DNA of 64,000 bases from Mycobacterium decipiens (GTDB lineage Bacteria; Actinomycetota; Actinomycetes; Mycobacteriales; Mycobacteriaceae). The DNA lies in NCBI RefSeq assembly GCF_963853665.1, contig NZ_OY970459.1:2418001-2482000 (forward strand), in the 5' to 3' direction. Shown here piece by piece: positions 44,036 to 51,971 of the stretch. Below the pieces are notes generated by a model that did no database searches, was not told where the DNA came from, and worked only from the letters and a program-made list of their open reading frames with translations. Both the position numbers and the translations under genes were made by a program. Each line of letters opens with the position of its first letter. Position 1 is the stretch's first letter.

Positions 44036-45334
44036 ATGTCTGCCAAGTTTTCTGGGTCTGCTGGGATCCTCGACGAGCTGGGCTGGCGCGGGCTGATCGC
44101 GCAGTCCACCGACCTCGACGCGCTCGCCGCCGAAGCGCGGCGTGGGCCGATGACGGTGTACGCCGGCTTCGATCCCACCGCGCCCAGCCTGCATGCCGGG
44201 AATCTGGTGCCGCTGCTGGCGCTGCGGCGCTTTCAGCGCGCCGGCCACCGCCCCGTCGTGCTTGCCGGCGGGGCCACCGGCATGATCGGGGACCCGCGTG
44301 AGGTCGGCGAGCGCAGTCTCAACGAGGCCGATACCGTCGCCGAATGGACGGCGCGGATCCGCGGGCAGCTGGAACGCTTCGTCGACTTCGACGACTCGGC
44401 CCAGTCCGCACTGGGCGCGGTCATCGTGAACAACTTCGAATGGACCCGCGCCACGTCGGTGATCGAGTTCCTACGTGACATCGGCAAGCATTTCTCGATC
44501 AACGTAATGCTCGATCGCGACACAATCAGGCGGCGTCTGGCGGGGGAGGGGATCTCCTACACGGAATTCAGCTACATGCTGCTGCAGGCCAACGACTACG
44601 TCGAACTGCATCGCCGGTACGGCTGCACGCTGCAGATCGGCGGTTCAGATCAGTGGGGCAACATCATCGCCGGGGTTCGGCTGGTGCGCCAGAAGCTCGG
44701 TGCGACGGTGCACGCGCTCACGGTTCCACTGGTGACCGCTGCCGATGGCACCAAGTTCGGCAAGTCCACCGGCGGCGGCAGCTTGTGGCTGGACCCCCAG
44801 ATGACCAGTCCCTATGCCTGGTACCAGTACTTCGTGAACACCGCGGACGCGGATGTGGTCCGGTACCTGCGGTGGTTCACCTTCCTGTCGGCCGATGAGC
44901 TGGCTGAACTGGAACAGGCCACAGCGCAGCGCCCGCAACAGCGGGCCGCCCAACGCCGGCTCGCTCGAGAGCTCACCGTTGGGGTGCATGGCGAGGCGGC
45001 CACCGAAGCGGTCGAGCATGCCAGCAGGGCGTTATTCGGCCAGGGCGAGTTGGCCCGCCTTGACGAGGCGACGTTGGCGGCCGCGTTGCGTGAAACCTCG
45101 GTCGCCGAACTCAAACCGGGCGGTCCCGGCGGGATCGTCGACCTGCTGGTGGCCAGCGGCCTGTCGGCCAGCAAGGGTGCCGCGCGGCGCACGATCAACG
45201 AGGGTGGGGTATCGGTCAATAACGTTCGTATCGACAGCGAGGAATGGGCGCCGCAGCTATCGGATTTCCTGCATGGCCGCTGGTTGGTGCTGCGTCGTGG
45301 AAAGCGGAACATCGCCGGGATAGAACGGGTCTAG
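44036..45334 (+). CDS. tyrS: Tyrosyl-tRNA synthetase
   Basis: 432 residues from ATG 44036 (the frame is open further up into mpg). A class I synthetase: the HIGH-type signature is HAGN ([12 protein letters not shown]) and the KMSKS-type loop KFGKSTGG. The C-terminal S4 tRNA-binding domain reads [21 protein letters not shown]37Rv TyrS has 424 residues; the N-terminal [10 protein letters not shown] is slightly longer here. No T-box leader fits in the 11-bp gap to mpg. The 245 bp downstream, up to the narK stop, hold no gene that I can support. Confidence 0.96.
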   Translation: MSAKFSGSAGILDELGWRGLIAQSTDLDALAAEARRGPMTVYAGFDPTAPSLHAGNLVPLLALRRFQRAGHRPVVLAGGATGMIGDPREVGERSLNEADTVAEWTARIRGQLERFVDFDDSAQSALGAVIVNNFEWTRATSVIEFLRDIGKHFSINVMLDRDTIRRRLAGEGISYTEFSYMLLQANDYVELHRRYGCTLQIGGSDQWGNIIAGVRLVRQKLGATVHALTVPLVTAADGTKFGKSTGGGSLWLDPQMTSPYAWYQYFVNTADADVVRYLRWFTFLSADELAELEQATAQRPQQRAAQRRLARELTVGVHGEAATEAVEHASRALFGQGELARLDEATLAAALRETSVAELKPGGPGGIVDLLVASGLSASKGAARRTINEGGVSVNNVRIDSEEWAPQLSDFLHGRWLVLRRGKRNIAGIERV

Positions 45335-45579
45335 AACGGGTTGGTCGACCGAGTAGGGGGTGCTGGCCCCCAATCGGTGGACAGCAGATCTTGGCCGAAT
45401 CCGCCACTTCTTTGGTGTGTCGCATTGGGACAGTTGTTGCCCGCGTTCGCTACCCGGAAGGGGCCCTTTGGATTTGGAAATGCGCGCCCGTGCTGGACGC
45501 GGCGCAGCCTGTGGCGCCGCTCGCATTTCAGATGCATGAACGCCACCAGGTGGGGCGCATCCGAGCACGCGCAGTGCGC

Positions 45580-46998
45580 TTATGCGGGTGCCCTGGACAG
45601 CTTCTGATCCTTTTCCGATATTCGTCGTGCCGCGACACGCGCGCTCTGCGGCCGCACGTACCTTGTCCAGGTCAGCGCCGCCGCGCAGAGATAGCACACC
45701 AGGAAGGCCCAGAAGGCCGGCGTCTCGGTACCACTGGTTGCATACGACTGCCGGAGGGCCAAATTGATCCCTACACCGCCCAGTGCGCCGAACGCGCCGG
45801 CGAACCCGATCAACGCTCCCGACATGACGTGTGCCCAGTGGCGGCGCTCCGTTTCGCTGACGTTCAGCGCGTGACTGCGGTCGGCGAAGATCGACGGGAT
45901 CAGCTTGAAAACAGTCCCCTTACCCATCCCGCAGAAGATGAATAGTGCGATGAAGCCGATGACGTAGCCGATCATCGTGGCCGCCGTCGTGCGGCCGTCG
46001 GGGCCATGGTTGAGGTCGTCGTGGATGCTCACGCCGACCAGCACCGCGGCACCCAGGATCATGCCGACAAAGACGCCCAGGGTGATGCGGCCGCCGCCGA
46101 ACCGGTCGCCCAACTTGCCGCCGGCGATCCGTGCCATCGATCCCAGCAGTGGCCCGATGAAGGCGATCTCGGCGGCGTGCAGCGACGCCTGCGCGGTGCT
46201 CTGCCCCGCTGCCAAGTAGTTGAGCTGGATTACCTGGCCGAATGCGAACGCAAAGCCAATAAACGAGCCGGAGGCGCACATGTAGAGGAACGAGACCCCC
46301 CACGCATCGGGCACTGAAAGAACGGAGCGCAAGTGGCCCAGCTCGATGACGTGGGTCAAGTTGTCCATGAATAGTGCAGCGCCGATACCGGCGACGGCAA
46401 GCAGCACCAGGTAGACGGCGCACACCCAGTACGGTGCTTCGTGGCCGGCGGTCGCCAGCACGAAGAGCCCGACGGCCTGGATGGCGGCTACCCCCAGGTT
46501 GCCGATCCCTCCGGTCAGACCCAGCGCCACGCCCTTGAGCCGCTGCGGGTAGAAGGCTTCGACGTTTGCCAGCGACGCGGCGTAGTTACCACCGCCCAAT
46601 CCGCTCAGCGCGGCGCAGACCAGATACGGCCACAACGGCAAACCGGGGTTGGCCAGTAGCACGATGGCTCCGACGGTGGGGAGCAGCAGCACCAGCGACG
46701 AGCACGTCGCCCAGTTACGCCCACCGAATCTGGCGGTAGCCATCACATAGGGGATTCGCACGCATGCGCCAACCAGAGTAGCGGTGGCACCCAGCAGCAG
46801 CTTGTCACCTGCCGAAAAGCCATAAACAGACTGCGGCATGAATAGCACCAGCACCGACCAAAGAGCCCAGATCGAGAAACCAACATGCATGGTCACGATC
46901 GAAAAAACCAAATTGCGCCGGGCGACGACCTTGTTTCCGGCGTCCCAAGCCACCACGTCCTCAGGGTCCCAATGCGATATGTGACGTGAGCGCCCCAT
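45580..46998 (-). CDS. NarK-family nitrate/nitrite transporter (MFS)
   Basis: 472 residues from ATG 46998, preceded by AAGGGA. There are about 12 hydrophobic helices. The nitrate-signature-type glycine-rich segment GLGGGNYAASLANVEAFYP continues into GVALGLTGGIGNLGVAA, which marks the nitrate/nitrite porter family. Mycobacterial relatives are NarK3 and NarU. It would import nitrate or exchange nitrate and nitrite. No nitrate or nitrite reductase gene is beside it. It is the third gene after ycaO and tfuA on the same strand, 278 bp after tfuA, and may be co-transcribed or independent. Not present between tyrS and lprJ in H37Rv. Confidence 0.9.
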   Translation of the reverse strand: MGRSRHISHWDPEDVVAWDAGNKVVARRNLVFSIVTMHVGFSIWALWSVLVLFMPQSVYGFSAGDKLLLGATATLVGACVRIPYVMATARFGGRNWATCSSLVLLLPTVGAIVLLANPGLPLWPYLVCAALSGLGGGNYAASLANVEAFYPQRLKGVALGLTGGIGNLGVAAIQAVGLFVLATAGHEAPYWVCAVYLVLLAVAGIGAALFMDNLTHVIELGHLRSVLSVPDAWGVSFLYMCASGSFIGFAFAFGQVIQLNYLAAGQSTAQASLHAAEIAFIGPLLGSMARIAGGKLGDRFGGGRITLGVFVGMILGAAVLVGVSIHDDLNHGPDGRTTAATMIGYVIGFIALFIFCGMGKGTVFKLIPSIFADRSHALNVSETERRHWAHVMSGALIGFAGAFGALGGVGINLALRQSYATSGTETPAFWAFLVCYLCAAALTWTRYVRPQSARVAARRISEKDQKLSRAPA

Positions 46999-47270
46999 GG
47001 AATCCCTTTCGCGCCAATAGTTCGCGGACACCGGCCGTAGCCTTCGAAATTGCCCTTTTGCGACAGTGGGAACAGGCACTTAATCGTAGCCGAGCCGCTG
47101 CGCCTGCTCATCACCTGGCGCCCGGCAGCGTACATCCCCAGGATGCCAGGGCATTTCGGGCAATCGCCGTATCCCCCGCTAGGAATCTGCTGAATAAGAG
47201 CTGTGAAGCGATTTCGCGTGACACAGGAGTTTGGCGGTCGAATTTGGGCGCAGTGGGAAATCACACCCAA
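46893..47270 (-). CDS. Doubtful small Cys-containing ORF between tfuA and narK
   Basis: A 125-codon frame starting at TTG 47270 or GTG 47264, 6 to 12 bp after the tfuA stop, and running 106 bp into narK in another frame. It contains GGYGDCPKCPGILGMYAAG and later GNFEGYGRCPRTIG, a repeated GYGxCP motif. Its place in a YcaO-TfuA operon makes it worth recording as a possible peptide substrate. There is no recognisable leader-core organisation and no known homolog, and the narK overlap argues against it being a gene. Confidence 0.15.
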   Translation of the reverse strand: MGVISHCAQIRPPNSCVTRNRFTALIQQIPSGGYGDCPKCPGILGMYAAGRQVMSRRSGSATIKCLFPLSQKGNFEGYGRCPRTIGAKGIPWGAHVTYRIGTLRTWWLGTPETRSSPGAIWFFRS

Positions 47271-47276
47271 CCGATG

Positions 47277-48725
47277 TCAGCCGCGACCCAGCGTGCCGAC
47301 TTCGATGGATGGCAATTGGTCATCGGCGGCCGCGACGGCGAACAGGGCGCCCGCGGTGTAGAAGGCGTCGTCGGTCATCAGGCCGCGCCGGGCCAGCTCG
47401 ATGCGATCGACCGCTGTGCCCCAGCGATTGCCGAAGAGCCGCTTGAGTTGTGTTGGGTCGGGTCGACGTAGGTTCAAATGCGGTTTCTGGCGGGCCAATT
47501 CGTCGCGCTTTGCCAACGCGTGGGCTGCTATTGCGCGCCATTCGGGCAGTCGCGGATCGTCGCGTAGCAGGTCGAGGAAGTGCTGGATGGCTGGTAGTGA
47601 GCGGGCGAAAAATAGAGTGCGAGTGGCCAGCCGCGCCGAGATTGCAATTGGGTCGCCACTTAGTGTTTTGCTCTCCTCGGCGGTGAGCCAGCGCGACCTG
47701 ACCTGCTCGGGAAATCCGGACTCATCGATAATCCCAGTGGCCAACGCATAACCGTGCGCCACGGTTTCCAGTGCACGTTCGTAGCTATCGGCGCTGACCT
47801 CGGCGGTGGCTCGAGACGCGCGATACGCAACGCCGCCGTCTTCACCCGGGTGCGCCAAGGTCCAGTACCAAGCAGCGACTTGCTCGAGGGCGGGGAGATA
47901 CGCCCACCGATCGGTCGCGCACAGGCTCAACAACGAGAGTACGTCGACGTCGGCGACGTCGACCACCGACTCGGCACCGTCCCCGGTTGTCACCGCGACG
48001 GGCGTCGGCGGTGCCCACCGCTGCCGCCAACGCTCCGACCACACGGTCGGAAGTGGCCCTGGCCGGACCGCGTCGCCGCCACCGCCGCGGACGATCTCAT
48101 GCAATGCCAGCACCGCGTCGTCGTGTTTGACGTCGACGCGCAACGACCGCAACTGACTTGCGAGAGTGCGGCTTTCGGGTATACCGGCAGTGTTCAGCAG
48201 TCGATCCCAGGTGCGCATGGTCAACGGTGTGTTGCGGGCGGTTTGGATGAGCTGGTCAGCCAGCGGCGCTGACAACACCGCGGATTCGACCGCCCGCGTC
48301 ACTGTTTGACGGATATTGACCAGTGCATCGACGAACACCGGATAGCCGTCTTCGGGATCGCCGTGCACCATGCCCACCTCGTCGTCGGCCTCCAGCAGCC
48401 CGTCCCGATACCCCTCGAAGACCCAGCCATAGCCCTCCATACCGAAGGGATGCAACTCCGCCGCCCGCAGCGCTCCCATGCTGGATGAGCCGACGACCCG
48501 TACCCCGTCGCCGATCAGGGTCAGCAATTCTTTGTGTCGCACCGACGCGCGCTGAAAGAAAAGTCCATCGACGATCAGCAGCGTATCGCCCGCCCGCAAC
48601 CCGTACCGAAGGGCTTCACCGAACGAAATCGGCGGTACCACTTCGGCATTGGGTAGAACAGCGTGGATTTCGTCCCCGCTGATCGTCGGTCCCGCCGTGA
48701 CGACTACCCGGCCGTCGGCTGTCAT
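47277..48725 (-). CDS. TfuA-domain protein, YcaO partner
   Basis: 482 residues from ATG 48725, which overlaps the ycaO stop (ATGA), so the two are translated together. The N-terminal TfuA core (about 10-140) is clear: VVVTAGPTISGDEIHAVLPN, GDTLLIVDGLFFQ, VVGSSSMGALRAAEL and FEGYRDGLLEADDEVGMVHG. The C-terminal 340 residues are a TfuA-associated helical extension with no recognised domain. TfuA proteins act with YcaO enzymes to turn a peptide amide into a thioamide (McrA thioglycine in methanogens; thioamidated RiPPs), TfuA probably delivering or activating sulfide. An N-terminal extension open to 48923 is out-of-family and lies inside ycaO. Confidence 0.88.
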   Translation of the reverse strand: MTADGRVVVTAGPTISGDEIHAVLPNAEVVPPISFGEALRYGLRAGDTLLIVDGLFFQRASVRHKELLTLIGDGVRVVGSSSMGALRAAELHPFGMEGYGWVFEGYRDGLLEADDEVGMVHGDPEDGYPVFVDALVNIRQTVTRAVESAVLSAPLADQLIQTARNTPLTMRTWDRLLNTAGIPESRTLASQLRSLRVDVKHDDAVLALHEIVRGGGGDAVRPGPLPTVWSERWRQRWAPPTPVAVTTGDGAESVVDVADVDVLSLLSLCATDRWAYLPALEQVAAWYWTLAHPGEDGGVAYRASRATAEVSADSYERALETVAHGYALATGIIDESGFPEQVRSRWLTAEESKTLSGDPIAISARLATRTLFFARSLPAIQHFLDLLRDDPRLPEWRAIAAHALAKRDELARQKPHLNLRRPDPTQLKRLFGNRWGTAVDRIELARRGLMTDDAFYTAGALFAVAAADDQLPSIEVGTLGRG

Positions 48726-50065
48726 GACTGCTCCTGCAGCGGGGTACGCATCGGCGAAACGGTGGATGCCATCAGGCGTGGGGCGATGACCTTCACGACG
48801 GGAACACAGCCGTCGGCGAAGTTGCACACCACCGCGAGCGGTTCGACCCCGGTCCGGGAGGCCACCGCGGTTGCCGCCCATGCCGTCAGGTCGGTCAGCG
48901 AGTCGGTGTATTCGACGTGCCACGGCGTGGGGGCCGCGTCAGGCATCGACTGCATGGATCGGCGGGCCGGGGCGAGGGTGTGCACCCGGGCGAACCGATG
49001 GTAGATCGCTGTGGGCAGATCCTCGGGGGCTCCGCTGATGGCCGTCAGCCGGGATTGCGCGGCCTCGGTAATCGCCCGTGACAGCGCAACGTTCGGATCG
49101 TGGTGCAGTCCGCTGCCGCTGAACGCCACTTCCGCCATCGGCGAGGTCAGCTCAGCAGCGAAGCAGTAGAAGCCATCCCAGGTGTCGATGCGGGCAATAT
49201 GGAGTTCGCTTCCGGCCCGGTGAACCATCTCCACCAGCTCGGCGCAGTCCGAGCCGGCGACATCCTCGAGTGGCACCTCGTACAGTGTCGAACCCGGGGT
49301 GGCCATGGCGTTGCGTTCCATGACCTCGTACAGGGCATGCAGGGTGGCTTCGTGATAGCTGTTACCCGAGGCCAATCCCGAGGTGTCCATGCTGAACATC
49401 GGCGGTGCCCAGCAATCGCTGACCACCACGTTCACCACGACGGCTAACCACGGCACCCAGGTTCGTCGGCCGGTCAGCAACGTCGTCGCGACCATCCAGT
49501 CGAGCTTGGCGGCGCTGTGGTACAAGCTCCCGGCCGGGCGGTTGAGATCGGCGGGGTCGTATGTCAGAGATGAGGCGAGATCCGTTGTGGCCGTGAATGA
49601 CAGGTCCGGAGTCAAGTTCTCGGCATGCCAGTTCTCCAAGGACTCCATGACGGCTGAGACTTGGGCGGCTCGATAGGTAGTGGCCTTTCCCTGACTGACC
49701 GACAGCGTCAACGATGCGGGGCGCACCGCTTGTACGGTGGGAATTCCGAAATCGTCCAGCCAGGTCAGGTCGGCGACGCGGGTGATGCCCGCAGGTTCCA
49801 GCAGAGGTTGGACGGCCAGCCAAGTCTGGTCCGGGGAGATAATGCGGTGGGTGCCGGCATGGTGCGCGATCGTCGTGGGATCGGCGTGGCCCAAGACGCG
49901 AGTCGGCCAGTGCGACCAATCCGGGCCAACCGGCGCCGTCGTTGGTTGCTTGGCGTCAAGCCCAGGCAGTTCCGACAGGGGTTTACGTTGCTTAGTTGGG
50001 CCTGACGTGGGCCTAAGGGGAGGTCCAGCGGGGATCTTATCTCGGGGTGGGGTGGGGGGATGCAT
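48722..50065 (-). CDS. YcaO-domain ATP-dependent peptide-backbone-modifying enzyme (TfuA-associated)
   Basis: 447 residues if started at ATG 50065. YcaO enzymes activate a peptide amide oxygen with ATP for heterocyclisation or thioamidation; TfuA linkage points to thioamidation. Visible signatures: GTHRIISPDQTW, ITRVADLTWLDDFGIPTVQA, the ATP-site run LSVSQGK (about 122-127) and AVMESLENW with Glu141 and Glu144, HEATLHALYEVMERNA, and SRAITEAAQSRLTAISG. The C-terminus lacks the Pro-rich end of azoline YcaOs. The Pro-rich N-terminus (MHPPTPPRDKIP) is unlike the family. The ATG lies in the loop of a strong hairpin, so the true start may be later, for example TTG 49894 (LGHADPTT). An upstream frame to 50197 runs only through hairpins and is probably leader. 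Confidence 0.87.
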   Translation of the reverse strand: MHPPTPPRDKIPAGPPLRPTSGPTKQRKPLSELPGLDAKQPTTAPVGPDWSHWPTRVLGHADPTTIAHHAGTHRIISPDQTWLAVQPLLEPAGITRVADLTWLDDFGIPTVQAVRPASLTLSVSQGKATTYRAAQVSAVMESLENWHAENLTPDLSFTATTDLASSLTYDPADLNRPAGSLYHSAAKLDWMVATTLLTGRRTWVPWLAVVVNVVVSDCWAPPMFSMDTSGLASGNSYHEATLHALYEVMERNAMATPGSTLYEVPLEDVAGSDCAELVEMVHRAGSELHIARIDTWDGFYCFAAELTSPMAEVAFSGSGLHHDPNVALSRAITEAAQSRLTAISGAPEDLPTAIYHRFARVHTLAPARRSMQSMPDAAPTPWHVEYTDSLTDLTAWAATAVASRTGVEPLAVVCNFADGCVPVVKVIAPRLMASTVSPMRTPLQEQS

Positions 50066-50083
50066 CGATAAGACCCCCGCTGG
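50025..50083 (-). repeat. Leader hairpin 3 (ycaO-proximal)
   Basis: Inverted repeat with 17-bp arms 50025-50041 and 50067-50083 and a 25-nt loop. All positions pair except 50034/50074, which is A-C on the plus strand but U-G on the minus strand, so the stem is complete only in ycaO-sense RNA. The candidate ycaO ATG (50063-50065) is in the loop and the GGGGGU at its foot is in the stem. Confidence 0.75.
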
Positions 50084-50115
50084 CGGTCCGGTCGTGGCAG
50101 ACAGTATTTGGGGCG

Positions 50116-50156
50116 CAGCGGGGATCTCAGATGGGGGGGCGCTGAGATCCCCGCTG
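50116..50156 (-). repeat. Leader hairpin 2
   Basis: A perfect 15-bp inverted repeat, arms 50116-50130 (CAGCGGGGATCTCAG) and 50142-50156, with an 11-nt loop that is a run of C in ycaO-sense RNA. The stem sequence is shared with hairpins 1 and 3 (core CGGGGATCT), so the three are copies of one unit. Confidence 0.78.
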
Positions 50157-50180
50157 AAGCCTGGATCGTGGTTGTTGGGG

Positions 50181-50235
50181 TTCGACGGGGATCTCAAACT
50201 TGGGGGGGATGGGAGGTGATGAGACCCCCGTCGAA
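50181..50235 (-). repeat. Leader hairpin 1 (promoter-proximal)
   Basis: Arms 50181-50196 and 50220-50235 pair over 16 positions with a 23-nt loop. The single imperfection (50191/50225) is again A-C on the plus strand and U-G on the minus strand. The linkers between units (50084-50115 and 50157-50180) share a short TCGTGG and a TTGGGG block, so the whole unit is duplicated, not only the stem. Confidence 0.75.
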
Positions 50236-50667
50236 GTCTACAAGGAGCGTTGACCTAACTCGCCGGCGTCGCCGCCGGGCCGAACTCGCGTGACAGACAG
50301 CCACCTCCTTCTGTGCGCCAGGCGAGCTACGTTGCGTTGTGGTCGATTTCCGCTTCGTGACCCATTTTTGGCGGGTTCGGGTTCCGCTGGTATCCCACGA
50401 CCAGTCGGTGGTGGGAGGAAATGCGGAATCCCCCATCCGGGGGACAGCAGTGTCCGTCAATCGGGGGACCTTCTGCCCTACTGGCGGCGAAACGCACTGC
50501 TAGGACCCGCGGCGGCGCATTACCCGCCTGTCGCGCGCGCAGCCCCCACGAATCGCGTTATGGGCAAACCTTTATCCCACTGTGCTGTGAATGTGACTCT
50601 TGTTGGCCACTGTTGTCACGGTGCTTGATTGACGCAGGTGCAACAGCGGACAAATGAGAAGCGGGAG
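50236..50667. other. Divergent intergenic region, ycaO leader / lprJ
   Basis: 432 bp that must hold the promoters for ycaO (minus) and lprJ (plus). No gene is supported. A minus-strand frame of 88 codons (50460-50194, TTG start, Arg-rich, ending SHPPQV) overlaps hairpin 1 and has no family similarity. A direct repeat of TCCGGGGGAC / ATCGGGGGAC lies at about 50436-50470, with the small palindrome GGACAGCAGTGTCC between. GGGAG directly precedes the lprJ ATG. I could not pick a convincing -10/-35 pair for either side. Confidence 0.5.
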
Positions 50668-51048
50668 ATGACGGGACAGTCGGGCGCGACACGGACATGG
50701 CGAACGGGCCGGCAGGCGACGGCTCTTTTCGCGTTGACGGCCGGGGTGTTTGGCGCCGCGGCGAGCTGTGCGGCGCCGATCCAAGCGGACATGATGGGTA
50801 ACGCATTCCTGGCGGCATTGAACAACGCGGGCATTTCCTATGGCCAGCCGGCAACCACAATGGCGCTAGGCCGGTCGGTTTGTCCGATGGTGGTTGCGCC
50901 AGGTGGAACGTTCGAATCGATCACGTCCAGAATGGCTGAGAATAACGGCATGTCGCGCGATATGGCGAGTGCGTTCACCATCGTCGCGATCTCGACCTAT
51001 TGCCCGGCGCTGATAGCCCCGCTGATGCCCAACCGGTTGCAGGCCTAG
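50668..51048 (+). CDS. lprJ: Lipoprotein LprJ, DUF732 family
   Basis: 126 residues from ATG 50668 (an in-frame TTG exists at 50629), matching H37Rv LprJ (127). A signal peptide with hydrophobic core ATALFALTAGVFGAAASC ends in a lipobox-like AASC. The mature part is a DUF732 domain (NAFLAALNNAGISYGQP) with two conserved Cys (SVCPMV and STYCPAL) likely to form a disulfide. It is exported and probably lipid-anchored; LprJ has been linked to regulation through the KdpD sensor in M. tuberculosis. In H37Rv it follows tyrS directly; here the ycaO block lies between. Confidence 0.88.
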   Translation: MTGQSGATRTWRTGRQATALFALTAGVFGAAASCAAPIQADMMGNAFLAALNNAGISYGQPATTMALGRSVCPMVVAPGGTFESITSRMAENNGMSRDMASAFTIVAISTYCPALIAPLMPNRLQA

Positions 51049-51118
51049 CAGCGTCCCAACAATCGCTAGCCGACGGGCCCGGGTTGCGAGGCCTTTGTGA
51101 GGCTGTCGAAGGTACCCG

Positions 51119-51131
51119 TAACCTCTACCGA
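51119..51131 (+). promoter_or_regulatory. Leaderless-type promoter for the Rv1691-like gene
   Basis: TAACCT (51119-51124) is followed by 7 nt and then GTG 51132. That is the spacing of a leaderless start, and it supports this GTG as the beginning of the gene and of the downstream cluster. Confidence 0.4.
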
Positions 51132-51971
51132 GTGGTCGACGACAGGCAGGGGCGCAGCGACGAGCGACGACCCCGCTCGGCATCCGGCGGCCCTCGCCGG
51201 GGCCGGCGGCACGACGGCTCTTGGTCGGGCCCGGGCCGCGCGCGGCCCGCTGCGCCCCGGCCCGCTCCCGCCCACAGCGATCGTGCGACCCACCAGGACG
51301 AGCCCGCGATCCCGCCCGGCATCGAAGCCAGGCAATTGGCGCCCGAGGTCCGGCGTGAACTGAGCACCTTAGACCGTGCCACCGCCGACGCGGTGGCGCG
51401 TCACCTGGTGGCTGCGGGTGAAGTGATTGACGACGATCCGGCGGCCGCCCTGCGCCACGCGCGTGCGGCAAGGGCCCGGGCGAGCCGGATTGCCGCGGTG
51501 CGCGAAGCGGTCGGAATCGCCGCCTACCACTGCGGCGATTGGGCTCAAGCGCTGGCCGAATTGCGGGCAGCCCGAAGAATGGGTAGCAAGTCGCCGTTGC
51601 TTGCGCTGATCGCGGATTGCGAACGCGGTCTGGGCCGACCGCAGCGGGCCATCGAACTGACCCGCGGCCCGGAGGCGGCCGAGCTCAGCGGTGACGCCGC
51701 CGACGAGTTGCGCATCGTAGCCGCCGGCGCGCGCGCGGATCTCGGGCAGCTGGAGCAGGCTTTGACGGTGTTGTCCACGCCGCAGCTCGACCCGGACCGT
51801 ACCGGCTCGACCGCGGCGCGACTGTTCTACGCCTACGCTGAGATGTTGCTGGCCCTGGGCCGCGGCGAGGCGGCATTGCAATGGTTTCTGCGATCCGCGG
51901 CGGCGGACATCGATGGCGTCACCGACGCCGAAGATCGGGTCAACGAGCTGGGTTCACAGGAAGAAAAGTGA
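51132..51971 (+). CDS. TPR-like conserved protein (Rv1691 ortholog)
   Basis: 279 residues from GTG 51132. The first 75 residues are low-complexity and rich in Arg, Gly and Pro. The rest is an alpha-helical repeat resembling tetratricopeptides (ALRHARAARARASRIAAVRE, GDWAQALAELRAARRMGSKS, RLFYAYAEMLLALGRGEAAL). It is probably a scaffold for protein contacts; partner unknown. H37Rv Rv1691 is 250 residues, so the N-terminus differs or the start is later. The stop overlaps the next start by 4 bp (GTGA). Confidence 0.82.
   Translation: MVDDRQGRSDERRPRSASGGPRRGRRHDGSWSGPGRARPAAPRPAPAHSDRATHQDEPAIPPGIEARQLAPEVRRELSTLDRATADAVARHLVAAGEVIDDDPAAALRHARAARARASRIAAVREAVGIAAYHCGDWAQALAELRAARRMGSKSPLLALIADCERGLGRPQRAIELTRGPEAAELSGDAADELRIVAAGARADLGQLEQALTVLSTPQLDPDRTGSTAARLFYAYAEMLLALGRGEAALQWFLRSAAADIDGVTDAEDRVNELGSQEEK

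Noticed and set aside
45335..45579. Minus- and plus-strand frames between tyrS and narK
   Set aside because: No start/ribosome site combination or homology; treated as non-coding.
50025..50235. G-run loops on the plus strand as G-quadruplexes
   Set aside because: The G-runs are loops of strong inverted repeats and the mismatches favour pairing in the opposite-strand RNA, so a hairpin-leader reading explains more.
50194..50460. 88-codon minus-strand frame upstream of ycaO as a RiPP precursor
   Set aside because: TTG start, no ribosome site, Arg-rich, ends inside hairpin 1, no leader-core pattern; kept only as a note in the intergenic entry.
50436..50470. GGGGGAC direct repeat as an insertion-sequence end
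   Set aside because: No transposase, no matching opposite end, no target-site duplication seen.
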